A DNA stretch of 64,000 nt from CALMZY01 sp052033915 (lineage in GTDB: Bacteria > Verrucomicrobiota > Kiritimatiellia > CAIQIC01 > JAGNIJ01): the NCBI GenBank assembly GCA_052033915.1, contig JBPOJF010000006.1:124001-188000 (forward strand). Direction: 5' to 3'. The position numbers and the translations under genes are program-made. Each line of letters begins with the position of its first letter. Position 1 is the stretch's first letter. This document shows positions 7,598-16,077 of this stretch, in pieces. The notes beneath the pieces were generated by a model. The model worked only from the letters and a program-made list of their open reading frames with translations, made no database searches and had not been told where the DNA came from.

Positions 7598-8902
7598 TCA
7601 CGGCGCCGAACTTGCCATCTTCTGGTGCCCGTTTTGAGACTGGAAGATCATGACGCCCTTGAGGACGTCGACCGCGCGCTCGATCTGGATATCGCGGACA
7701 TCCGCCCCCTGGGTCTCCGAATCCTCGACCGGCGCGCCGTCCGCCTTCGCCCTCAGAACCAACAGCTTGCGCCAGTCTTCCGGCGACATGGGCACGACGA
7801 TGTCCGGCTCGATGCCGTGTTCGTTGATGACGCGTTTGCTCGGCGTGTAATACTTCGCCGTCGTCAGCCGGATGGCCGATCCGTCGTCCAGCGGCAACAC
7901 GCTTTGCACGGATCCCTTGCCGAACGTCTTTTCCCCCACGAGGATCGCCCGCTGGTGATCCTGCAGGGCGCCCGCCATGATCTCCGAGGCGCTCGCGCTG
8001 CCGCCGTTCACCAGGATCACCATCGGAAATTGAAGGTAGTGATAGCGGCCTTTGACGCGGAACGTCTGCTGGGGCTTTTCGTTGCGGCCCTGCGTATAGA
8101 CAATCAAGTCGCCGCGCTTCAGGAATTTCTCGCTGGCCTCGATCGCCGAGGTCAGGAGGCCGCCGGGATTATTCCGAAGATCGATGATCAGCCCTTGAAG
8201 GCCTTCCTTCATGAGCTTGTCGAGCGCGTCCTGCAGGGCGTTGGCCGTCGGCTCGTTGAACTGGACAATGCGCAGGTAGCCGATCCCCTCGTCCAGCATC
8301 TTCACATCCTTAACGCTGGGCACGTTGATTTTCGCCCGCACGACTTCGACGGTCCGCACTTCCTGCGTCTTGGGCCGCAGAATCTTGATCGTCACCTTCG
8401 AGCCCGGCGGGCCGCGCAGCTTCTTGACGGCCTCGGGAAGCGGAAGGCCGTCCGTCGAGGTGTTGTCGATCTCGATGATTTTGTCGCCCGACAACAGTCC
8501 CGCCTTGAAGCCGGGGGTGTCTTCCATGGGCGCCACGATGGTCAGCACGCCGTCCTTGATGCTGATGACGATGCCCAATCCGCCAAACTCGCCGGCGGTG
8601 TCATCCTTCATGTCCGCGTACATTTCCGGATCGAGGAACTGGCTATGGGAATCCAGCGATTGCAGCATCCCGCGCATCGCGCCGTACACGAGGTCCCGGT
8701 AGGAAGTTTTTCCGGGATCGACGTAGTGCTCGCGCACCTGTTCGAGGACCTTCGTGAAGAGCGCCATTTTTTCGTAGGCGTTGTCGCTCTCGCCCGCCGA
8801 AGGGGCCTGCGAATAGAGGCGCGCGCCGACGACAAGGTTACCCGCAAGCAGGATCGCGGGGATCAGCCACAATACCGCCCGGCCTATGGATCGAACCGAC
8901 AT
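7598..8902 (-). CDS. S41-family C-terminal processing peptidase
   Basis: 434 residues. An N-terminal signal/anchor (about residues 9-28) exports it to the periplasm. A PDZ domain covers about 105-180 (FGGLGIVISIKDGVLTIVAP, GLLSGDKIIEID). The protease core has DLRNNPGGLL, the catalytic Ser in GGSASASEIMAGAL (S304) and the catalytic Lys 25 residues later in GEKTFGKGSVQ (K329), as in CtpA/Prc. It trims C-termini of envelope proteins. A good promoter lies about 50 bases upstream. Confidence 0.94.
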   Translation of the reverse strand: MSVRSIGRAVLWLIPAILLAGNLVVGARLYSQAPSAGESDNAYEKMALFTKVLEQVREHYVDPGKTSYRDLVYGAMRGMLQSLDSHSQFLDPEMYADMKDDTAGEFGGLGIVISIKDGVLTIVAPMEDTPGFKAGLLSGDKIIEIDNTSTDGLPLPEAVKKLRGPPGSKVTIKILRPKTQEVRTVEVVRAKINVPSVKDVKMLDEGIGYLRIVQFNEPTANALQDALDKLMKEGLQGLIIDLRNNPGGLLTSAIEASEKFLKRGDLIVYTQGRNEKPQQTFRVKGRYHYLQFPMVILVNGGSASASEIMAGALQDHQRAILVGEKTFGKGSVQSVLPLDDGSAIRLTTAKYYTPSKRVINEHGIEPDIVVPMSPEDWRKLLVLRAKADGAPVEDSETQGADVRDIQIERAVDVLKGVMIFQSQNGHQKMASSAP

Positions 8903-8951
8903 ATTTCAAGCCTCATCAGATGAAACACCGCGCCGTTCAATGTGAAGTCAC

Positions 8952-8980
8952 TTTATAGGGCAAACGCACCCCTCATGCAA
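8952..8980 (-). promoter_or_regulatory. sigma-70 promoter of the S41 peptidase gene
   Basis: On the minus strand: TTGCAT, 17-base spacer, TATAAA. It lies 50-78 bases upstream of the peptidase start. Confidence 0.6.
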
Positions 8981-9083
8981 TATCTGTAAACGGCCTGCCT
9001 CAAATCAACGGAACGGATAATGTATTGTCGAAGGGTGAAGGATGTCGGTACATTACGGCCGTTCCGGTGTACAATCAGGTCAT

Positions 9084-10322
9084 ATGAAAGAGAGTTCTTC
9101 AGAAGAGCGGCCCAAGCCCGCTTCCGGCGGCTTGGGTCAGGATTTCCCTTTCCGGATGCAGAAACCCGCGCCTGAACGCGCCGTGGACGAGACCGTGGAC
9201 GAGCGCCCGGTTCACACCCGGTCGCCGATTCGCGATCCATGGCGCCACATCCTCATCATGAACCTGCGGACGTTTGCCATCGTCGCCGTGGGCATGAGCG
9301 TCTTCTTCTTATTGGCGTTGTTCACATCCATCCGGGCCTGGCGTATGAAGGAACTGCGCGCGACCAGTACGAAACCCGCGGCCGCAACCCACTCCGAGGA
9401 AGCCCCCCCGGTGGTCAAAGACCCGATCCGCCTTGACGACATGAGTTGGGGACCGATGGGAAACAGGGCGCGAAAATCGACCGCTGACGCCGTGCACGCG
9501 GCGCTCCTGCTCACCAAGCGCGCCGACTCTCTCGCGGCTTCGGGCGACACCCGGGAGGCAATTGATCTGTACACAGAGGCGCTCACCATCTGGCCCCACC
9601 TGACCGCCGCTCGGATCAAGCTCGGCCGGCTTTACCTGTCTCTGAAGGACTACATCCGCGCGCAGGAATACCTGGAGAAGGCGGTTGAAAACGAACCCGG
9701 CGCGCCGGATCTCCTGAACGATCTCGGCGTGGCGTACTATCACCAGCGGCGAATCACCACGGCCATCAAGCAGTTCAAGTCCGCGGTGCTGCTGGACAAC
9801 CAGTTTGCCCCGAGCTACTTCAACCTGGCGCTCTGCCACCTCTCGATGGCCGATCAGAACAGTTCCCGGGACTACCTGTTCAAGTATCTCCAGATCGTAC
9901 CGGACGACACGCGCGCCTTGAAAAAGAAAGCGTTCCTCGACGCCGCGGAAGGCGATTACACGAACGCCTTGACTACTCTGGAAAAGGCGATCCTGGTGAA
10001 TTCCAACTGGCCGGCCCTTCGGTTCGATGCGGCGGCCACTCTGGCCCTCATGGGCAAGGGCGAAGAAGCCATCGCCCATCTTCAATCCGCGGAAACGATG
10101 GCGTCGCCATCGGCCGTTTATCTCGTATATCAGCAACCGGCTTTCCGGGAGGTGCGCCTTTCGGAAGCGGGACGCGCGTATCTGAAAGATCTCGTGGAAA
10201 GGGCCCGGGATCGGGCAAGCTCAAAAGAAACCTACAACCCCCTGCGCGACGTGATCGAGCCCATTGTGTCCGGCCCACAGACCGATGAGGTCATGAATGC
10301 GGAGCCGGCTCGCGGACAGTAA
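9084..10322 (+). CDS. membrane-anchored TPR protein (paralogue 1)
   Basis: 412 residues from ATG 9084 (an in-frame ATG at 9042 would add 14). One transmembrane helix lies near residues 70-90 after a hydrophilic, Pro-rich N-terminus, followed by a linker and a C-terminal TPR region (TKRADSLAASGDTREAIDLYTEAL, IKLGRLYLSLKDYIRAQEYLEKA, NDLGVAYYHQRRITTAIKQFKSA and so on). TACAAT at 9070-9075 sits nine bases before ATG 9084, hinting at a leaderless or near-leaderless transcript. The next gene encodes a protein of the same architecture two bases downstream. Probable scaffold in the envelope; no specific partner is evident. Confidence 0.8.
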   Translation: MKESSSEERPKPASGGLGQDFPFRMQKPAPERAVDETVDERPVHTRSPIRDPWRHILIMNLRTFAIVAVGMSVFFLLALFTSIRAWRMKELRATSTKPAAATHSEEAPPVVKDPIRLDDMSWGPMGNRARKSTADAVHAALLLTKRADSLAASGDTREAIDLYTEALTIWPHLTAARIKLGRLYLSLKDYIRAQEYLEKAVENEPGAPDLLNDLGVAYYHQRRITTAIKQFKSAVLLDNQFAPSYFNLALCHLSMADQNSSRDYLFKYLQIVPDDTRALKKKAFLDAAEGDYTNALTTLEKAILVNSNWPALRFDAAATLALMGKGEEAIAHLQSAETMASPSAVYLVYQQPAFREVRLSEAGRAYLKDLVERARDRASSKETYNPLRDVIEPIVSGPQTDEVMNAEPARGQ

Positions 10323-10324
10323 CC

Positions 10325-11422
10325 ATGAGACAAACCTCACAGGACATTTACGGCACAAACCGGAAACAATCCGAGCCGGAGCCCCTGTCCGACCAGGATC
10401 GCTTCGACCTGTTGAGAAAGCCTTGGATGGACGCCCGCCGCCGTCAGCGCCGGGCCACGTTCACCCTCGCGCTGGTCGTTCTGGTCATCCTGTCTCTGGT
10501 GGCCACCGTCGTCGTCCAGCAGTATCTCCTGTCCACGAAGTTGTCGGGAAAAAACGCGCCCAAGGCCGTTCCCGAACGGATGGCCATGTCGTCCGCGTTC
10601 GATGTCACGGCCGACAGCCGGACGCAACTGATGATGGATGCGTTGTCCGAACTGAAAGACATCGAACTGCCCGAAAAAGGCGACATGCCCCTGAACATCC
10701 AGTGGGTCAAGCAGGCGGCCTATCAGTTGATCCAAGCGGAGAAAGCCTCGCGCGAAGAGCGGTATGAGGACGCAATCCAGGCCTACCGAAAGGCGTTGCG
10801 GATCTACCCGAAACTCCAGGGGGTTCACCGGCAACTCGGGTTGACGTACCTGCGCATGAAGGACTACGAGAAGGCCGCTCCGGAATTCGAACTGACGGCA
10901 AAGGAAGAGCCGATGACGTACGGGCTCGCCAATAACCTCGGCGTTTCCTACCTCGCCCTCGAGGACCACAAGAAAGCCGAATCCAGCTTTCTCATGGCGA
11001 TTCAGTTGAACCCGCAGTACGCCCTCGCCTACTTCAACATGGCCACCCTGCATCTCCGGCTGGGCAATTACACCAAGGCGGCCGACTTCTTCGCGAAATA
11101 CCTGTCCTTCAAACCGGATGACCTGGCGGCCACCCAGACCTACGCGATGGTGCTCGTCCAGTTGAAGCGCTGGGAGCAGGCGGCGACGCTGCTGCAGGGG
11201 ATCGCCACGGCGGCTCCAGACGTGGCGCCGATTCATTTCCGCCTGGCCGAGGCGCTGTCCCACTCCGCCCGCCGCGACGAGGCCATCGCTTCCCTGAAAC
11301 GCGCCGTGAGCCTCGTGGATCCACGGCAGGCGCTCGCGTGGATGTCGCGTCCGGAGTTCGACGCCCTGCGGACGGACCCGGGGTTCCGCCAACTGCTCAA
11401 CGAACTGAGCGAAGTGAAGTAA
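10325..11422 (+). CDS. membrane-anchored TPR protein (paralogue 2)
   Basis: 365 residues with one transmembrane helix at about 45-65 after a basic segment (DARRRQRRATF), then TPR repeats from about residue 130. It shares layout and local sequence with the preceding protein, including a final element with a QPAF or RPEF motif and an acidic tail, so the pair looks like a tandem duplication. The start lies two bases after the previous stop. The last 26 bases overlap the 3' end of comEC on the other strand. Confidence 0.82.
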   Translation: MRQTSQDIYGTNRKQSEPEPLSDQDRFDLLRKPWMDARRRQRRATFTLALVVLVILSLVATVVVQQYLLSTKLSGKNAPKAVPERMAMSSAFDVTADSRTQLMMDALSELKDIELPEKGDMPLNIQWVKQAAYQLIQAEKASREERYEDAIQAYRKALRIYPKLQGVHRQLGLTYLRMKDYEKAAPEFELTAKEEPMTYGLANNLGVSYLALEDHKKAESSFLMAIQLNPQYALAYFNMATLHLRLGNYTKAADFFAKYLSFKPDDLAATQTYAMVLVQLKRWEQAATLLQGIATAAPDVAPIHFRLAEALSHSARRDEAIASLKRAVSLVDPRQALAWMSRPEFDALRTDPGFRQLLNELSEVK

Positions 11423-13838
11423 CGGAAACCGGACCGGGATTCCCCGGCCCCGCGGGCGCCCCGAATGCGATGCGCAGACTCCCCGACTCGTCCGTCCGCC
11501 GCACGGATATTCCCCGGCGCGCCATTCGCGCCAGAGCCTGCCGGTCCGGCGCGCCCTCCGTGTTGTCCACGCCCACGCTGATCACCGCGTACGCAGGCGC
11601 CGTCGCGGCCAGGAACGCGTCGGAACAGGCGCCCACCGCCCCGTGATCGCCAACCACAAGGACATCGCAGGACAATTCCACGGGCTCCCGCAGAAGCGCG
11701 GATTCGACGGACCCGCCCGCACCGCCCATGAACAGGATCGCGACCGGCCCACTCGCCATTCGAAGCACCAGCGAACCTTCCTCCGCGCGCCTTTGAACGG
11801 TATGGCCGGCAGGATGCAGGACTTCCCACTCCGCGTCGTTCCCGAGATATCCGCCCTCCCCCTTCACCAACCGCCGGATCCGGACGCCGCGCCGGGCCGC
11901 ATCCTTCATCAACCGTCGATACAGCGGCGACGGACCCGGAAACGGCGTACACCATAATTCCGAGACCGGGATGGATTTCAGAATTTCGGCGGCGCCGCCG
12001 ATGTGCTCGGAATCTCCGTGCGTCAGCACGAGCGCCTCCAATCGATCCACACCCTGCCTTCGGAGATGCATCATCACATCCCGCGCGCGAAAACGAGCCC
12101 CCGCGTCCAGCAGGACATCGGCCGATCCCGGCGCGTTCACCAGCGCCGCGTTCCCATGGCCCACATCGAGCACATCCACGACCATCCGGTCGTCACGCGC
12201 GGCCAGGACCGCGCTTCCCGCCGCCACCAGCACGGTGACCGCCGCGACAAGCCATCGGAGTCGGCCCCGGGTCACGAGAATCCCGGCGAGCGCGCCGTAC
12301 CAGCACGCCGCCCAGAGCCATGACGGCGATTGGATGAACGCATGACCGCCGGGAATATCCGCCGTCCAATCCACCCAGGCGAACATCAGGGAGATGAAGA
12401 GGCGGTTCGCGTGGTTGAACACTTCCGCGAGAAGAGGAAACACAGAACCCGCGACCAGCGAAAGAACCCCCGTCAGCAGGACCAGCGAGGAGACCGGGAT
12501 CACCAGCAGGTTGCCCAGCAGGGCCACCGGGGACACGACATTGAACGTGCGCGCGGACAACGGGGTTGTGGCGAGCCAGGCGGCAACGGAAGCCACGGTC
12601 AGCGAAGCCGCGTAGAGCCCCGCAGCCCGCCCCCATCGCTTCCAGAACGGCGCCGGCTGAACCTGCCACGGATCGCCGGCCAACGCCGCGCGAACCGGCC
12701 GCATCCAGAGCGGATACAGCGTCATCAGGCCGGCCACGGCGACAAAGGAAAGCAGGAACCCGATGTCGAAAATCTGGGCCGGATTGAACGCCAGAATCAG
12801 CAGAGCCGCCGCCGCAAGCGCCGAAGGGCCGTCCGGCTTGCGCGAGACCAGCGGAGCTGTCCAGAAGACAACAGCCATCACGCATGCGCGCACCGCGCTG
12901 GCGCTCATCCCCGTGCCCACCGTATAGGCTGCGAGAGCCGGCGCCAAAAGAAGGACCCAGTACTGACGCGAAAAACCGAGCCCCTTGAGAAAGGCCATAA
13001 TCAGCACACCCAAAATCGCCACGTGCATGCCGCTGATGGCCACGACGTGCAGCGTGCCCGTCAGAGAGAACGATCGGTACAACTCGTCCGGCAAATCCTG
13101 GCGGTACCCCAAAATCAACGTGCGCAGAAGCCCGGCCTGCAGGGGGAAGTCCTCCAGTCCGCGGCCCAGGATGTCATAGCTGGCGAGGCGACCGCGAAGA
13201 CACCACGACACCGGCGCGAACCCGTGTCCGTCCGACACAAACCGCACGGACGCCGGATCGGGAACGAAATCGTAGCGAGGCCGGTTCATGGTCCGGGGGC
13301 CGGGGTCCACGCTCGTCACCAGTCCGGACAAAACCCATCTTTCTCCGTAGCGAGCGGCGCGCATTCCCGCTTGCGTTTTCCACCACACCGCCAGTTCGCC
13401 GCGTCCCCGCTGCCAGCCTTCCACCCTTCGCACGGCCTCAGTCCGGAACGTGAACTCGCGCACCTCCTCCCCCTCCCGCCGCCCCGCGCGCACAACGGGG
13501 TCGGAGGAGACAACGCCCGCGATTTCCATGTTTTCCCGCGGCCGGTCCATCAGGTTCCGCAACTCGCGGCCGGAAACGGGCTGTACGGACAACGCGGCGT
13601 TCGCCCATCCCGCGAAAAAGACGGTCCCCCAGAGGATGGGAATGGAAACGCGACACCGAAGGAACAGCAAAGCGGCGGCCAGCAAGATTCCCGCCGCCGA
13701 CAGCACCGGAAGGACCGGGACGTTCACGACAAGGCCCGATATCGAACCTAGGGCAAAACAGGTCATGGCGCCGACGAGCGGCCGGCGGACAACCGCCGTC
13801 GATTCGGGATCCGGTGAAGTCTCAGGGAATTCCGTCAA
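11397..13838 (-). CDS. comEC: ComEC/Rec2-type DNA uptake channel
   Basis: 813 residues with the full ComEC layout: hydrophobic N-terminus, OB-like domain (about 70-210), the polytopic competence domain (LRTLILGYRQDLP, HVVAISGMHVAILG, GTGMSASAVRACVMA) to about residue 540, and a C-terminal metallo-beta-lactamase domain (VLDVGHGNAALV, LTHGDSEHIGG). It moves single-stranded DNA across the inner membrane during transformation. The start is TTG at 13838, four bases after the thiD stop, so it is probably translated by coupling. pilT at 60.6 kb could provide retraction for the same process. Confidence 0.92.
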   Translation of the reverse strand: MTEFPETSPDPESTAVVRRPLVGAMTCFALGSISGLVVNVPVLPVLSAAGILLAAALLFLRCRVSIPILWGTVFFAGWANAALSVQPVSGRELRNLMDRPRENMEIAGVVSSDPVVRAGRREGEEVREFTFRTEAVRRVEGWQRGRGELAVWWKTQAGMRAARYGERWVLSGLVTSVDPGPRTMNRPRYDFVPDPASVRFVSDGHGFAPVSWCLRGRLASYDILGRGLEDFPLQAGLLRTLILGYRQDLPDELYRSFSLTGTLHVVAISGMHVAILGVLIMAFLKGLGFSRQYWVLLLAPALAAYTVGTGMSASAVRACVMAVVFWTAPLVSRKPDGPSALAAAALLILAFNPAQIFDIGFLLSFVAVAGLMTLYPLWMRPVRAALAGDPWQVQPAPFWKRWGRAAGLYAASLTVASVAAWLATTPLSARTFNVVSPVALLGNLLVIPVSSLVLLTGVLSLVAGSVFPLLAEVFNHANRLFISLMFAWVDWTADIPGGHAFIQSPSWLWAACWYGALAGILVTRGRLRWLVAAVTVLVAAGSAVLAARDDRMVVDVLDVGHGNAALVNAPGSADVLLDAGARFRARDVMMHLRRQGVDRLEALVLTHGDSEHIGGAAEILKSIPVSELWCTPFPGPSPLYRRLMKDAARRGVRIRRLVKGEGGYLGNDAEWEVLHPAGHTVQRRAEEGSLVLRMASGPVAILFMGGAGGSVESALLREPVELSCDVLVVGDHGAVGACSDAFLAATAPAYAVISVGVDNTEGAPDRQALARMARRGISVRRTDESGSLRIAFGAPAGPGNPGPVSVTSLRSVR

Positions 13839-13841
13839 AGG

Positions 13842-14669
13842 CTAGCCCGCGGGAGGCGTCACGCTCCAGAAGAAACCGAGCGGATGGTGACGGCCGACCG
13901 CCCGCGCGTGGAGGATGGACTGATGGACAAAATCCTTGGCCTTCGCCACCGCGTCCTTGAGCAAATCACCCTGGGCCAGGTACGCCGTGATGGCCGCGGA
14001 AAATACGCAGCCCGCCCCATGCGTCTGCTCCGCCTTGACCCGTGCCGACTTGAAAATGTATTCCTCGTCCTCGTCGTAAAGGACATCCACGACTTCATCG
14101 CCGGGCAAATGTCCGCCCTTGACCACGCAGGCCACATCGAAGCGGTCGCCGATCTCGCTCGCCGCCGACCGGATTTCCTCGAGCGACTTGATGCCGTGTC
14201 CGCACAGGATCTCGGCCTCGTGAAGGTTCGGGGTAATCACCCTCGCCTGCGGGATCAACTCCGCGCAAAGCGTGTCGATGGCGTCCGTCTCCAAGAGCTG
14301 CGTGCCGGACTCGGACACCATCACCGGATCGACCACCAGAACCGGGATGCCTTGCTGAATCCCGTCGGCCGCAACCGCCTTGATGATCTGCGACGAATAC
14401 AGCATGCCCGTCTTCGCCACCGCCAGAGGGAACCCATCGCAAACCGTCTTGATCTGACGGCCCACCATTTCGGCGTCAATGGGCTGGATGCCTGAAACGG
14501 ACGACGGATTCTGCGCGGTGACGCACGTGATGGCCGACGTGCCGAAAACACCGAGAGCCGCGAACGTCATCAGATCCGCCTGTATTCCCGCCCCGCCGCC
14601 ACTGTCCGACCCCGCGATGGTCAGCGCGACCGGCACAGGGGCGCCCGCTTCCGTGGAGTTGATGTTCAT
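13842..14669 (-). CDS. thiD: hydroxymethylpyrimidine/phosphomethylpyrimidine kinase, second copy
   Basis: 275 residues. ThiD signature: LTIAGSDSGGGAGIQADLMTFAALG, VTAQN, AKTGMLYS, VVDPVM, TPNLHEAEIL, and HGAGCVFSAAITAYLAQG near residues 212-230. It is a standalone homologue of the N-terminal half of the ThiDE fusion at 3 kb. It is not preceded by a TPP riboswitch and is coupled to comEC, so it may serve HMP salvage or vitamin B6-type kinase activity. Confidence 0.92.
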   Translation of the reverse strand: MNINSTEAGAPVPVALTIAGSDSGGGAGIQADLMTFAALGVFGTSAITCVTAQNPSSVSGIQPIDAEMVGRQIKTVCDGFPLAVAKTGMLYSSQIIKAVAADGIQQGIPVLVVDPVMVSESGTQLLETDAIDTLCAELIPQARVITPNLHEAEILCGHGIKSLEEIRSAASEIGDRFDVACVVKGGHLPGDEVVDVLYDEDEEYIFKSARVKAEQTHGAGCVFSAAITAYLAQGDLLKDAVAKAKDFVHQSILHARAVGRHHPLGFFWSVTPPAG

Positions 14670-14751
14670 CGCACACCGAGCGTAGAGAAATCGCGCGGAC
14701 AGTCAAGACAGGAGGCAATGTAATCGTTCCCGCAACTCTCCAATTTGATGT

Positions 14752-14780
14752 TTGACAAGGCGGTGTCACCTTTCTATTTT
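14752..14780 (+). promoter_or_regulatory. strong sigma-70 promoter of the coiled-coil/lipoprotein operon
   Basis: Perfect TTGACA at 14752-14757, exactly 17 bases, then TATTTT at 14775-14780. The gene starts 40 bases downstream after AGGAG. Confidence 0.75.
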
Positions 14781-14820
14781 CGCCTTAGACACTAACGCTC
14801 ATTTTTTACAGGAGATCGAC

Positions 14821-15648
14821 ATGGCTAAGGCGCTGAAGCCATTGGTGGTTGTCTTGCTGGTCCTCAGTGTGATTTCCCTCGTTCTGGGCAGCATCCTTTT
14901 CCTCCAGCGTGGAGAGATCAAGGATCGTGTTCTGAAAAACGAGCAGGCGGTCGTCCAGATCGCCGAGAGCCTCCACATGGACGGGCTGGACACGGCCAAG
15001 CTGGCCGAGCAGTTGAAGGACACGAAGTCCATGCAGGTTGCCCTCAACAAGGTCTCCGTCTTCGCGATGAATCGCTACGAAGAATTGCAGAACACCAAGA
15101 TGGACCTTGAGAACAAGACGGCGGAACTGGAAAAGACCACCAAGGAACTCGCGTCCACGAAGACGGAACTGGCCGCTGCGCAGGTCAAGATCACGGAAAT
15201 AACGGATGCCTTGGTCCAGAAGGAAGCCGAAGTGGCGCAAGCCAAGAGCCATGTTGACCAGCTTGAGCAGGACAAGATGGCCCTCCAGACTCAAATCGAC
15301 GACCTGAACAATCAGTTGGTCAAGGCCGAGGAAGACATGCGGGATCTACAGGACCAGGTGGCCACGCTGGATAAGATCGTCAAAGAGACCACCCCCGCGG
15401 GCAACCGCCCGCTTCCGCTCGGGCTGACCGGGAAGATCAGTGTCGTCAACCCGGACTGGAACTTCGTTGTGCTGGATATCGGCAGCGAGGCCGGGCTCGT
15501 TCGCGACGCGCAGATGCTGGTCCACCGCGCCGACCAACTCATCGGCAAGGTGAAAATCTCCAACGTTCAAAAGGACATGGCGATTGCCGAAATCATAACG
15601 GACTGGGCGCAATCCCCCATTCAAGAGGGCGACGATGTTCTCTACTAA
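14821..15648 (+). CDS. membrane-anchored coiled-coil protein, unknown function
   Basis: 275 residues. ATG 14821 is preceded by AGGAG at a good distance. A transmembrane helix at about residues 7-27 is followed by a long heptad-rich coiled coil (about 35-200, many Leu/Lys/Glu: ELEKTTKELASTKTELAAAQ) and a small beta-rich C-terminal domain (GLTGKISVVNPDWNFVVLDI, EAGLVRDAQMLVHRADQLIGKV) resembling the C-terminal domain of FlgT-like proteins. It probably spans the periplasm from the inner membrane. It overlaps the next small gene by 14 bases, forming a three-gene operon. Confidence 0.8.
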   Translation: MAKALKPLVVVLLVLSVISLVLGSILFLQRGEIKDRVLKNEQAVVQIAESLHMDGLDTAKLAEQLKDTKSMQVALNKVSVFAMNRYEELQNTKMDLENKTAELEKTTKELASTKTELAAAQVKITEITDALVQKEAEVAQAKSHVDQLEQDKMALQTQIDDLNNQLVKAEEDMRDLQDQVATLDKIVKETTPAGNRPLPLGLTGKISVVNPDWNFVVLDIGSEAGLVRDAQMLVHRADQLIGKVKISNVQKDMAIAEIITDWAQSPIQEGDDVLY

Positions 15649-15766
15649 AATCGCCGGCTGGCTCACGGTTATTACGGCCGTTTGTTTTCTCATCCTGATC
15701 GTTTTCCAGGTGTCGGAACTGATGTCCTATCGGTCCGCGCCTTCCATCTGGCCGACCGCGCCATGA
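15635..15766 (+). CDS. 43-residue single-pass membrane peptide
   Basis: Short reading frame beginning at ATG 15635 inside the end of the coiled-coil gene and ending in ATGA shared with the next gene. A basic start (MFSTKIAGW) precedes a hydrophobic helix of about 20 residues (roughly 9-28) and a short polar tail with RSAPSIWPTAP. The two overlaps (14 and 4 bases) argue that it is translated. Function unknown; probably a subunit of the membrane complex formed with its neighbours. Confidence 0.65.
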   Translation: MFSTKIAGWLTVITAVCFLILIVFQVSELMSYRSAPSIWPTAP

Positions 15767-15957
15767 GAAAGTTCGTGATGGCCGCCAAGCTGAAACCTCT
15801 CTGTCTCCTGCTCGTCTTGGGACTCTGTGTCCTGTCCTTGAGCGGTTGCGCGACGGTTGACAACCACGATGACGGCGGCTCGGATCTGCCTTGGAATACA
15901 CCCCAGCCCTGGGAAAGCGCCCCCTCCATCCCCGGCCTCAACGGCATGGGCGGCTGA
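15763..15957 (+). CDS. small lipoprotein
   Basis: 64 residues. Its start overlaps the previous stop (ATGA). Signal peptide with lipobox LSLSGC (Cys at about residue 30), then a short Pro/Trp/Gly-rich mature part of about 35 residues (DLPWNTPQPWESAPSIPG). Third gene of the coupled operon; the next feature is a palindromic repeat. Function unknown. Confidence 0.75.
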   Translation: MRKFVMAAKLKPLCLLLVLGLCVLSLSGCATVDNHDDGGSDLPWNTPQPWESAPSIPGLNGMGG

Positions 15958-15960
15958 CAC

Positions 15961-16010
15961 TTCCAATCCTTGGAAAAAACAGTCCGCCATTTTCCAAGGA
16001 CAGGAAAATG
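15961..16010. repeat. palindromic element family 1, intergenic copy
   Basis: TTCCAA-TCC-TTGGAA at 15961-15975 and CATTTTCC-n7-GGAAAATG at 15988-16010. The joining sequence (AAAACAGTCCGCC) resembles that of the copy at 1330. It lies just after the lipoprotein stop, between convergent genes, so here it may act as a transcript-end hairpin. Confidence 0.8.
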
Positions 16011-16077
16011 GGAATGCTTAACACCGAAGCGGGCAACCCGGGCTCCGTATTCCCCTCGCGCGCTTCGGCGTTCGACG

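Noticed and set aside
12330..13751. Long open frame (473 codons) on the plus strand opposite comEC
   Set aside because: Arg/His/Gln-rich translation without domains, the usual antisense shadow in GC-rich DNA; comEC on the other strand has clear family motifs.
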